From assembly GCA_903929475.1 (NCBI GenBank), contig CAIYUV010000204.1, positions 1-50,768 of the forward strand: a stretch of 50,768 bases of DNA. Reading direction: 5' to 3'. The notes beneath the pieces are model-generated. The model saw only the letters and a list, made by a program, of their open reading frames with translations. It made no database searches and had not been told where the DNA came from. Numbering within the stretch: the first letter of the stretch is position 1; the number at the start of each line of letters is the position of its first letter. This stretch comes from an uncultured Spartobacteria bacterium. GTDB taxonomy: Bacteria; Verrucomicrobiota; Verrucomicrobiia; Chthoniobacterales; Chthoniobacteraceae. Below are positions 1-6,639 of this stretch, in pieces. Both the position numbers and the translations under genes were made by a program.

Positions 1-81
1 GCCAATCCGCAATCCGTCCGCCCCATTCTCCCATCCAACCGTCCCATTCCGAACCCCCGCACCCGCCGCCCGCCCCACAAC

Positions 82-162
82 TTCGTGCCCTTCGCGTCTT
101 CGTGGTTCATCCCCGCGCGCGCAACCTGATTGCACCACCAAGGCACCAAGACGCCAAGAAAA
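82..162. repeat. Intergenic heptamer-type phrases
   Basis: No gene is seen in bases 1-291. Two low-complexity phrases lie here in opposite sense: a CTTCGTG/CCTTCGC-like run at about 82-112 and a CACCAAGG/ACGCCAAG-like run at about 134-162. Both are built from degenerate 7-base units. They resemble the short tandemly repeated heptamers seen between genes in several bacterial groups. No function is claimed. Confidence 0.35.
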
Positions 163-291
163 CCAAGCCGCATACCAAAAGCGAACCCCGTGGTTCCGGC
201 AGCCGACTCGAATATGGAAAAGCGCAGTGACATCGCCGCACATCACAGCACACACCTCGCGAAACACGGTAGTCCGATATATCGGACGCTT

Positions 292-636
292 TTACCTACG
301 GCGAAAATCGCAAAGCACCGCCACCAGCTTCGGCAACGGTGTGCGAAACGCCAGCGCCACCTTCGCCAGCACAATCACCGTCGGGCACGATTTCCCAGCC
401 TCGATGCACCCCACCATATCCCTCGACATCCCCGCCGCCTCCGCCAGCGCATACCGGCTGAGCCCCCGCGCCTCCCGCACCGCGCGCAACCGCTTCACCA
501 TCCTCAGAAAAACCCGCTCCGCATACTCATGCGTCTCCCGCCACCGCCTCAACTTCGCCTCCGCACGCGCCTTCGCCAGCGCCCGTTTCCGCGCCTTCGC
601 ATCCGAATCAACTTTGGGGGAACGCCGCTTCTGCAT
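292..636 (-). CDS. XRE-family helix-turn-helix regulator
   Basis: A 114-residue putative DNA-binding protein. Residues about 48-105 form a Cro/CI-type helix-turn-helix: a helix with VREARGLSRYALAEAAGMS, then the recognition part around MVGCIEAGKSCP, then a helix ending in PLPKLV. The first 45 residues are very rich in Lys and Arg and could add non-specific DNA contacts or be a linker. There is no ligand-binding or peptidase domain, so it is probably a small autonomous repressor or the control protein of a lost element. No toxin partner lies next to it. The start is an ATG at 636. The family is clear; the target is unknown. Confidence 0.75.
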   Translation of the reverse strand: MQKRRSPKVDSDAKARKRALAKARAEAKLRRWRETHEYAERVFLRMVKRLRAVREARGLSRYALAEAAGMSRDMVGCIEAGKSCPTVIVLAKVALAFRTPLPKLVAVLCDFRRR

Positions 637-681
637 ACCCCGAAATTTCCCAAAAAACCCACGCGCAGGAAAAGAAAATTT

Positions 682-849
682 TCACCGCGTAACGGCAAAG
701 TCATCGGGGGGGTAGTCGTCTCCGGTCTTACGTGTCTTGTAGATCGTCGTCGCCTCGCAGGTGAATGTTTAGTTGCCGACCATGAATTCCGCCGCAGGGA
801 CAGGCTCGTTCCCAACAGTGCGGTGGTGGTTATCTCCTAAACGGGCGTT
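682..849 (-). pseudogene. Possible decayed gene end (in-frame stop)
   Basis: On the minus strand one frame is open from 849 to 772, is cut by a TAA at 769-771, and continues to a TGA at 682-684. The last 28 codons read like real protein (for example CEATTIYKTRKTGDDYPP) with G/C-rich third positions, unlike the Arg-rich shadow frames around it. The stretch just before the stop (VPAAEFMVGN) also looks coding. This fits the 3' end of a gene broken by one nonsense change. No family is recognised, and the segment is short enough that chance cannot be excluded. Confidence 0.2.
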
Positions 850-931
850 TTATATCCGACTCGGTTGGCGGATGCCCGTGCTGGAGAGTCGCGTGTCTCC
901 ACGCGACTCTCCTTTGCACAGCAAATGTGTA

Positions 932-1174
932 TTAGCGACCGGGCATGTCCCTGTCGGGCATCGTGGATGGGTTTTTGACATTTCCCATTTGGTGCGAACC
1001 ATCACCGGCACTGCTGCCAGTGTGGCGGGCGGGCATTTCGCTGTCGCGCATCGTGGATTGACTTTTGATATTTCCCATTTGGTGCGTGCCGCCGTTGCTC
1101 TCGCAACCGGAGAAGACGAACGCGAGAATGGCGAGGCTCAGCACGGCCAGTGTGGATTTCAGTGTTGTTTTCAT
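932..1174 (-). CDS. Small lipoprotein with an internal duplication
   Basis: An 80-residue predicted lipoprotein. The start is placed at the ATG at 1174 (MKTTLKST), which gives a proper signal peptide, and not at an upstream ATG. The hydrophobic segment ends in a lipobox-like FSGC, so the mature protein would be anchored by its N-terminal Cys. The mature part consists almost only of two copies of a roughly 20-residue unit (HQMGN, V/I, K, then STM, D, MP), and the copies are also similar at the DNA level (about 940-1000 and 1025-1085). The leader is A/C-rich with no Shine-Dalgarno. Copy A of the shared 39-bp element lies about 87 bases upstream. Function unknown. Confidence 0.6.
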   Translation of the reverse strand: MKTTLKSTLAVLSLAILAFVFSGCESNGGTHQMGNIKSQSTMRDSEMPARHTGSSAGDGSHQMGNVKNPSTMPDRDMPGR

Positions 1175-1260
1175 GTTGTTGGTTTTTGTTTGTTTGTGTT
1201 GTGAGTTTCGTGCGGCGTGGTTCCGCACGTGTGAGGACTTTGCCATTGCCCCCGAAATCG

Positions 1261-1299
1261 CGCTACGCATCCCATCGGAAAGACCGCGCATTTCTTCGG
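1261..1299 (-). promoter_or_regulatory. Shared 39-bp upstream element, copy A
   Basis: This 39-base stretch matches 2125-2163 at 36 of 39 positions. Read in the direction of the downstream gene, both contain the core CTTTCCGATGGG followed by TGCGTAGCG. It ends 87 bases before the start codon of the small lipoprotein. Between element and gene lies a GTGCGG...CCGCAC hairpin. The constant distance and position upstream of two exported-protein genes suggest a promoter, operator or leader element. What reads it is unknown. Confidence 0.5.
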
Positions 1300-1315
1300 T
1301 TGGCGAAACGCCATG

Positions 1316-1612
1316 TCAGGACGGCTCCCATTCCTCCACAACGTCGAGTTCGACGAGTGGACGCGCTGTTTCGGCGAGGATGGTGAGTCGCCCTTCGCGG
1401 AGGCCTGCGGCGGCGTTTTTCAGCGCGTAGCGGAGGACTTTACCGCCCATTCGCAGTGTGATTTCCGTGGTGCTGACGAGGCTGAGCTGGCTGTCCTGCC
1501 CAGGGCGGATTTCGATGATGCCATCATTCGTCCGCATCTCCACTCCCTCACTCGCGCCTTCGAGAAGGACGCCGTGAGGTGTTTGGAGTTCGACGAAAAG
1601 TGTGCCGGGCAT
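1316..1612 (-). CDS. Orphan ATP-synthase epsilon-like beta-sandwich protein
   Basis: A 98-residue protein that resembles the N-terminal beta-sandwich domain of the F1 ATP synthase epsilon subunit (AtpC/AtpE). Seen are the opening VELQTPHGVLLEG, the central EIRPGQDSQLSLV (compare the family's ILPGH..LL..L) and the closing GLREGRLTILAE. The C-terminal helical pair that inhibits ATPase in standard epsilon is missing. The start is placed at the ATG at 1612, because upstream codons give a Pro/Arg-rich shadow-like extension. No other ATP synthase gene is in the window, so it is either a displaced atpC-like gene or a domain used for another job. There is no signal peptide. Confidence 0.6.
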   Translation of the reverse strand: MPGTLFVELQTPHGVLLEGASEGVEMRTNDGIIEIRPGQDSQLSLVSTTEITLRMGGKVLRYALKNAAAGLREGRLTILAETARPLVELDVVEEWEPS

Positions 1613-1667
1613 AAAGCAAGCGCAGGCCGCCGGGAAGGGTGGCCCGGCGGCCTGTCTGCACACTGGG

Positions 1668-2048
1668 TTATTTGGCGTGGGTCGAGCAAGTGAAGGCGGA
1701 GTCCTTGCCGCACTTCGAGCACTCATGCGTGACCGTGCTGGACGATCCCTTGCCGACGGGGCTCTGGTGAACGGTGATTTTGCCTTTGCAGCCATCACAG
1801 TCGTGCATCGAATCGGCCTTGAACCAGCCGAGGATGCCCTCTTTTTCGGTGCCTAGCTTTTCGTTCATGGTCTTGCAGTCCTTGCAGGCGAGCGCGACTT
1901 TCGCGTCAGCCTTGCAGCAGTCTTCGGCCATGGCCTTGGTTGTCACGCGTTTGTCTTGATACGTCGGTGGCCAGTTTGAGGGGCTGGCGTCGGCGTTGAT
2001 GGCGACCGTCGCGAGGACGGCGATGATGAGGTTGCGGATGTGTTTCAT
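1668..2048 (-). CDS. Cysteine-rich secreted protein
   Basis: A 126-residue exported protein. The ATG at 2048 gives a classical signal peptide (MKHIRNLIIAVLATVAINADA). The mature part has many Cys in pairs: an EDCCKAD motif, CKDC, CDGCKG, CSKCG, and a final Cys near the C terminus. His residues are interspersed. CxxC pairs of this kind bind zinc or other soft metals, or form disulfides in the periplasm; neither can be decided here. The leader is A/C-rich without a Shine-Dalgarno, and copy B of the shared 39-bp element lies 77 bases upstream. No named family is recognised. Confidence 0.65.
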   Translation of the reverse strand: MKHIRNLIIAVLATVAINADASPSNWPPTYQDKRVTTKAMAEDCCKADAKVALACKDCKTMNEKLGTEKEGILGWFKADSMHDCDGCKGKITVHQSPVGKGSSSTVTHECSKCGKDSAFTCSTHAK

Positions 2049-2124
2049 AGTTTGTGTTGTTTGTTTTTTTCGGCGTGGCGTGTTGCCGCGCACTAGTGGG
2101 AACATCCGCGAAGCCCGCTCCGCC

Positions 2125-2163
2125 CGCTACGCACCCCATCGGAAAGACTGCGCACTTCTTCGG
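2125..2163 (-). promoter_or_regulatory. Shared 39-bp upstream element, copy B
   Basis: The second copy of the element at 1261-1299, differing at three positions only. It lies 77 bases upstream of the Cys-rich protein start, between that gene and the PocR-AraC regulator gene. A GC-rich inverted repeat (CGGC...GCCG, about 2072-2090) lies between it and the start codon, as for copy A. The neighbouring AraC-type regulator is a candidate reader, by position only. Confidence 0.5.
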
Positions 2164-2197
2164 ATTCGCACCGGCTGCGAATCGCCCGTGCCAGTGG

Positions 2198-3220
2198 CTA
2201 CGCCACCGCTGCTGTGCCGAACTTTTGACGATAGGCGCGCGGCGCTTCGCCGACGATTTTTTTGAAGGTGCGGTTAAACTGCGAGAGTGACTGGAAGCCC
2301 ACCTCGAAGGCGACTTCACTCACCCGCCGGTTCGGATTGAGCAAGAGATTTCGTGCCTTCTCGACGCGTGTGCGCGCGACGTATTCGACGAAGTTGATGC
2401 CGGTCATCTCCTTGAACTTTTCGCTGAAATAGGTCGCGCTCATGTTCACGACGTGCGCGACGGCGGCGAGCGACAGTTCATCGTCGGAATGATCGCGGAT
2501 GTAACTGCGCGCCTCCGCGATTGGAGGTGAATCTTTTTGCTCGTTCTGCAAAATGAGAACGCTGCTGCACGCGGCGAGATGCTGGGCGAAGGTATTTAGC
2601 AGGCGGATGAGCGCCTCGTATTGCTTCTCCGTGAGGACGCGCGTGTTGAAGTAGAATTCCTCAAGTTTTTTCAAGTCCACCTCCGCGCCCCACTTGAGAA
2701 GCGTGGCCGCGATGCGTTTGAACTGCACCTTGTCGGGCCGCTGCAACAAGACCTGCCCGGTGTGGAGAAACGCGATCACGTTCTCCCCGACGCGCACTGG
2801 CACCGCCGTCTCGCACAGCCCCGCAAAGCACTTGAGCGTCTTCGGCTGAAACTGCGCCTCCTCCTCCACCTTGCACTGCAAAGCGTAGCACTGCGCGCAG
2901 GTCTCGTTGGTTTTCGCCATGAGCGCGCAGAATGGATTCTCCTGCGCCTTCGTGAAGCGCACGAGGTTGAGCATCTCAGGCCCTTGCAGCCGGAGCGGAA
3001 GTCCCGTGCCTTGTGTGAAAGCACGCTCATAGTCGCGATAGACCTTGGATTCCAGCAACGCCGCGAGCGCCGCATCGGGCTTCGTCGAGGAGTTGGAGTT
3101 TGGTGTATCCAAGGTTTTCAAGAGCGTATGCTCACACCCGCGCCGATGGCAAACTCCGAGTGCCACTGTGGGATGAGGGCGACTGCGAGAAAAGCGAGAC
3201 ATGGTTCCTGCGATTGGCAT
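2198..3220 (-). CDS. PocR-domain AraC-family transcriptional regulator
   Basis: A 340-residue regulator. Residues about 55-220 match a PocR-type sensory domain: YRDYERAFTQGTGLPLRL, a Cys-rich stretch (FCALM, CAQCYALQC, CFAGLCE) and VGENVIAFLHTGQVL. The Cys cluster in this family is thought to bind a metal or small ligand. The last 100 residues are two AraC-type helix-turn-helix motifs, the second containing VSEVAFEVGFQSLSQFNRTFKK. It is therefore likely a ligand-responsive activator. The first 40 residues are poor in family signals, so the true start may lie downstream, around KTLDTPNSN. It sits upstream of the Cys-rich protein gene on the same strand. Confidence 0.85.
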   Translation of the reverse strand: MPIAGTMSRFSRSRPHPTVALGVCHRRGCEHTLLKTLDTPNSNSSTKPDAALAALLESKVYRDYERAFTQGTGLPLRLQGPEMLNLVRFTKAQENPFCALMAKTNETCAQCYALQCKVEEEAQFQPKTLKCFAGLCETAVPVRVGENVIAFLHTGQVLLQRPDKVQFKRIAATLLKWGAEVDLKKLEEFYFNTRVLTEKQYEALIRLLNTFAQHLAACSSVLILQNEQKDSPPIAEARSYIRDHSDDELSLAAVAHVVNMSATYFSEKFKEMTGINFVEYVARTRVEKARNLLLNPNRRVSEVAFEVGFQSLSQFNRTFKKIVGEAPRAYRQKFGTAAVA

Positions 3221-3252
3221 TTGAAAATAAGGCTAGATACGTGCGCCCACCA

Positions 3253-3360
3253 TTATGTGTCGAATGGTGCCACTGTCTTATCGCGGTCGCTCACGTATTT
3301 GGCCGGATTTTTGTTGAAGTTATTCAGCAGTCTTTGCCACACAGCCATAATCGGAGCCAT
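3253..3360 (-). CDS. Possible 35-residue small protein
   Basis: A short frame beginning MAPIMAVWQRLLNNFN and ending DKTVAPFDT, with an amino-acid composition unlike the Arg/Pro-rich shadow frames of the region. The DNA here is less GC-rich than its surroundings. No Shine-Dalgarno or family is recognised. It lies in the otherwise gene-free 3221-3682 gap between the AraC-type regulator and htpG, and could be a remnant of a longer gene. Confidence 0.2.
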   Translation of the reverse strand: MAPIMAVWQRLLNNFNKNPAKYVSDRDKTVAPFDT

Positions 3361-3560
3361 CATGCGTGACTATTATGGGTTTACCGTGCTGCCCGAGTTT
3401 TCGACAGAGACGGCGCATTTGGTGAGAGGGTAGCTTTCTTGGCGGACCTTCAAGTGCAGGACTAGTGAGGGCTGTGGTGGTGAGGAATGCCGCGACGAGC
3501 ATGGGCGAAAGACTACGAAAGCGCGGGGAGGGCAAGGCGCGTTTGCTGCGCTTCGCGCGG

Positions 3561-3595
3561 TGACTGGTGACTGGTGACTGGTGACTGGTGAATGG
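3561..3595 (+). repeat. TGACTGG heptamer tandem repeat
   Basis: Four perfect copies and one imperfect copy (TGAATGG) of a 7-base unit in tandem, about 90 bases upstream of htpG. It is a clear short tandemly repeated heptamer array. Copy number may vary between strains. Confidence 0.9.
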
Positions 3596-3644
3596 AGGGC
3601 AGGTGGGCGTGGAAGGAATTCGTGCCCGATGGTGATCGAGCCTC

Positions 3645-3672
3645 TTGCGTGATTGGCGCGGATTTCTACACT
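3645..3672 (+). promoter_or_regulatory. Candidate htpG promoter
   Basis: A TTGCGT -35-like hexamer, a 16-base spacer and a TACACT -10-like hexamer, followed at once by GCGCGCCC. The htpG ATG at 3683 would lie only a few bases after the expected transcription start, so the mRNA would be nearly leaderless. No heat-shock inverted repeat (CIRCE) is seen. Confidence 0.35.
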
Positions 3673-3682
3673 GCGCGCCCTT

Positions 3683-5545
3683 ATGACTGCCACCGCATCG
3701 GAAAAACATGAATTCCAAGCCGAGATCGCGCAGTTGCTCGATCTCGTTGTTCACTCACTTTACACAGACAAGGAGATCTTCGTCCGCGAGTTGATCAGCA
3801 ACGCGGCGGATGCATCCGAGAAGCTCCGTTTCCTCAAGACGAGCGGCGCTGAAATCGCGGATGCGGATGCGCCGCTGCGCATCACCGTGAGCACGGATGA
3901 AACGGCGAAGACGATCACTTTTACCGACGCGGGCCTCGGCATGACGCGGGAGGAGTTGATCGAAAATCTCGGCACCATCGCGCACTCGGGGTCGCGGGCA
4001 TTTTTGCAGCAGCTCCGCGAGAAGAACGAGGCGGGCAAGGTGGATGCGACGCTCATCGGGCAGTTTGGCGTCGGCTTTTACTCGGCGTTCATGGTCGCGG
4101 AGAAAGTGGTCGTCTTTTCGCGCAGCCACAAAGCGGGAGAGACCGGGTGGATGTGGACGAGCGACGGGAAGACGGGCTACGAGATCGAGGCGGCGAGTGA
4201 TTTGTCGCGCGGGACAAAGATCGTGGTGCATTTGAAAGAGGCGGAATTTGCGCAGGAGTGGCGCATCGAGAGCATCATCAAGAAATACTCGAATTTCGTG
4301 CCGTTCCCCATCGAACTGAACGGCAAGGAAGTGAACACCGTTCAGGCGCTTTGGGCGCGCAGCAAGTCGGAGATCAAGGACGCGGAATACGACGAGTTTT
4401 ACAAATACATCGCGCACGACTCGGAGGCTCCTTTGCAGCGCCTGCACTTTACAGCGGAGGGGCGCTTGAGCGTGCGTGCGCTGCTTTTTGTGCCGTCGAA
4501 AAGTCGCGAGCTTGCGGCGTTGTCGCGCGAGGACAAGCACGTGGATCTTTACTGCAAGAAGGTGCTCATCCAGCCCGCTTCGGCGAAGCTGGTGCCGGAC
4601 TGGATGCGCTTTGTTCACGGCGTCGTGGACTGCGAGGACATCCCGCTGAACATCTCGCGCGAGACGATGCAGGACAGCGCGCTCATCGCGAAACTCCGCG
4701 AGATCGTGGCGGGAAAATTTCTCAAGTTCCTCGAAGACGAGGCCGGTGCGGATGCGGAGAAGTTCTCCCGTTTTTTCCGCGAGCACGGGCATTGTCTGAA
4801 GGAAGGCGTGACGACCGACTGGCAGCATCGCGATGCGCTGGCGAAACTGTTGCGCTTTGAGTCATCGGCGACCGAGGCGGGCAAGTTCACGAGTCTCGCC
4901 GAATACATTTCACGGATGCCGTCGGAGCAGACGGAGATTTATTACCTGAGCGCCGGAACACGTGAGTCGTCGGAGTCATCGCCTTACTTCGAGGTGTTCC
5001 GCGAGAAGAAGTGGGAGGTGATTTTCCTCAGCGATGCGCGCGATGAATACGTGCTGGAGAATCTGCGGGAGTTTGATGGCAAGAAGCTGACGCCAGCCGA
5101 CAAGGCCGACGTGAAACACGACAAGGACGCCACCGGACTGGATGCGGAAACAGCGGGCAAGCTCGCGACTTTCGTAAAGGAAACGCTCGGCGAACGTGTG
5201 GGCGAAGTGCGCGTTTCGCAGCGTCTCATCGGCAGCCCCGCCGTGGCTGTGAGCACGGACACGGAGATGAGCACGAATATGCGCCGTATGATGCGCGCCC
5301 TTCAACGCGACGAGGGCCTTCCACCAGTGCCGAAGCCCGATCTCGAATTGAATCCGAATCACGCGCTGATCGTGGGTTTGGAAAAAACCCGCCACGCAAA
5401 CAGCGCACTCGCCGCGCAGGTGGCCGAGCAGCTTCTCGATCAATCGCTCGTCACCGCCGGTCTGCTCGACGACCCGCGCGCGATGCTCGGACGCATGACG
5501 GAACTGCTGGAGAAATTGCTGGCAAAGCCCGGTGCAGGACAGTGA
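3683..5545 (+). CDS. htpG: Molecular chaperone HtpG (Hsp90)
   Basis: A cytoplasmic Hsp90-type ATP-dependent chaperone of 620 residues, close to the usual bacterial length. The N-terminal GHKL ATPase domain has the hallmark blocks ELISNAADA (residues 36-44; the more common form has Ser), DAGLGMT (82-88) and GQFGVGFYS (126-134). The middle domain follows (for example MRFVHGVVDCEDIPLNISRE), then the dimerisation domain ending near residue 610. The start is taken as MTATASEKHEFQAEI at 3683; an in-frame ATG 30 bases earlier would add unrelated residues and overlap the candidate promoter. It is probably monocistronic, since the lipoprotein gene downstream has its own A/C-rich leader. Confidence 0.97.
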   Translation: MTATASEKHEFQAEIAQLLDLVVHSLYTDKEIFVRELISNAADASEKLRFLKTSGAEIADADAPLRITVSTDETAKTITFTDAGLGMTREELIENLGTIAHSGSRAFLQQLREKNEAGKVDATLIGQFGVGFYSAFMVAEKVVVFSRSHKAGETGWMWTSDGKTGYEIEAASDLSRGTKIVVHLKEAEFAQEWRIESIIKKYSNFVPFPIELNGKEVNTVQALWARSKSEIKDAEYDEFYKYIAHDSEAPLQRLHFTAEGRLSVRALLFVPSKSRELAALSREDKHVDLYCKKVLIQPASAKLVPDWMRFVHGVVDCEDIPLNISRETMQDSALIAKLREIVAGKFLKFLEDEAGADAEKFSRFFREHGHCLKEGVTTDWQHRDALAKLLRFESSATEAGKFTSLAEYISRMPSEQTEIYYLSAGTRESSESSPYFEVFREKKWEVIFLSDARDEYVLENLREFDGKKLTPADKADVKHDKDATGLDAETAGKLATFVKETLGERVGEVRVSQRLIGSPAVAVSTDTEMSTNMRRMMRALQRDEGLPPVPKPDLELNPNHALIVGLEKTRHANSALAAQVAEQLLDQSLVTAGLLDDPRAMLGRMTELLEKLLAKPGAGQ

Positions 5546-5626
5546 TTGACGAAACCGCCGCAAAAACGTCACATAGCCGCCCTTGGTCGCCAACCGGTCG
5601 CCGAGCACAACCAACAACCTACTAAT

Positions 5627-5971
5627 ATGAAGATCCAAAACCTGTTCGCTCTCGCAGCCGCAGCCGCCATCGGCCTGACTGCGTGCGATGACTCAAAACT
5701 AACAAAGCCAGAAGAGCCAGCGAAGCCTGCCAAACCTGCCAAACCTGCTGACACAGCAAAGCCCGCTGACTCGGCGAAACCTGCCGACACTGCCAAACCC
5801 GCTCCTGCTCCCGCAGCCGATGCCAAGCCGAAGAAGCCCGCGCCAGTTGAGGACGACACAATCGTCAACAACCCGCCGGATGCCGCACCGGCACCCAAGG
5901 CTCCCGCCGCGCCTGCTCCTGCTGCTCCCGCGCCTGCTCCGGCTCCCGCCGCTCCTGAGCCAGCCAAGTAA
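5627..5971 (+). CDS. Pro/Ala/Lys-rich lipoprotein
   Basis: A 114-residue predicted lipoprotein. The start at 5627 gives MKIQNLFALAAAAAIGLTAC, with the lipobox LTAC at the end of the hydrophobic stretch. The mature protein is almost entirely low-complexity: KPA, KPAD and PAPA repeats, plus one less repetitive segment (VEDDTIVNNPPD). Such tails are extended and could span the periplasm or bind peptidoglycan. A strong intrinsic terminator follows 16 bases after the stop. The leader is A/C-rich with no Shine-Dalgarno. No catalytic domain is present. Confidence 0.65.
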   Translation: MKIQNLFALAAAAAIGLTACDDSKLTKPEEPAKPAKPAKPADTAKPADSAKPADTAKPAPAPAADAKPKKPAPVEDDTIVNNPPDAAPAPKAPAAPAPAAPAPAPAPAAPEPAK

Positions 5972-5986
5972 TTTCGTATTTCGACA

Positions 5987-6024
5987 AAAGCCCCGGTCTC
6001 ACGCGAGGCCGGGGCTTTTTGTTT
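5987..6024 (+). terminator. Intrinsic terminator after the lipoprotein gene
   Basis: AGCCCCGG pairs with CCGGGGCT around a loop that itself contains CTC/GAG, followed by TTTTTGTTTT. An A-run on the other side makes it plausible in both directions, also ending the minus-strand cluster that stops at 6038. Confidence 0.85.
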
Positions 6025-6037
6025 TGATGAACATGCC

Positions 6038-6637
6038 TCAGTGCTTCGCGCGCAGTGCGGCGAGTTCGGCATTTTCCTCTTTTGTGAGGGCGTTGAACGC
6101 ACCGTAGGCGGCGGCGTCCGCGTTGAATGCACGCAGAGTTGCCTCGTCCGCACCGGTGAGTGCGGCGCGGCGCTGTTGGAATTGTTGGAACCACCAAGTC
6201 AGGCGCGCGTTGAGTTGCTGAATCTTTTTTTCCTTTTCCAAAAGGTGCCGTGTGCGCGCCATTGCAAAATGCGCACCGGCCTCCCCGGACATCTCGGAAA
6301 AATCCACTGAGTCAAATTCACTCGTCTGTTCGGGACGCGAGTTCATTTTTTTCTGACGCTCCTCCATTCTGTGCTGAAAGCTTGTTTGCGCCTCCCAAAG
6401 CTTCGTTCCCGCGTAGGGCACCATCAGCCACATGCCGACGATGGAGACGATGCCGCCGGTCTTTGCCTGCGTGTAGTGGCGGACCATGTAGACCAATTCG
6501 GAAAAAGGAATCAGGCGCAGCGCCACCATCCAGAGAATCGGCAATTCGCCGCCGGTGTCGCGAATCATCATGTGCCGCCCGACGATTACGGCCAAAAAGC
6601 CGAGGACAGCTAGTGCGATGAGCAGGGTATCAATCAT
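6038..6637 (-). CDS. Small membrane protein with coiled-coil tail
   Basis: A 199-residue protein. It begins with a hydrophobic helix (MIDTLLIALAVLGFLAVIVG) and has a second hydrophobic part around residues 33-75 (ILWMVALRLIPFSELVYM and IVSIVGMWLMVPYAG). Residues about 80-199 are soluble and helical, with charged segments suggesting a coiled coil. Its start follows the stop of the PrsW-type protease gene by 2 bases, so the two are translationally linked and may act together at the membrane. No named domain is recognised. Confidence 0.65.
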   Translation of the reverse strand: MIDTLLIALAVLGFLAVIVGRHMMIRDTGGELPILWMVALRLIPFSELVYMVRHYTQAKTGGIVSIVGMWLMVPYAGTKLWEAQTSFQHRMEERQKKMNSRPEQTSEFDSVDFSEMSGEAGAHFAMARTRHLLEKEKKIQQLNARLTWWFQQFQQRRAALTGADEATLRAFNADAAAYGAFNALTKEENAELAALRAKH

Positions 6638-6639
6638 AT

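Noticed and set aside
3320-3754. 144-codon minus frame ending HDGSDYGCVAKTAE
   Set aside because: It runs through the TGACTGG heptamer array and the htpG start and has no family signal; only the small frame at 3253-3360 looked worth noting.
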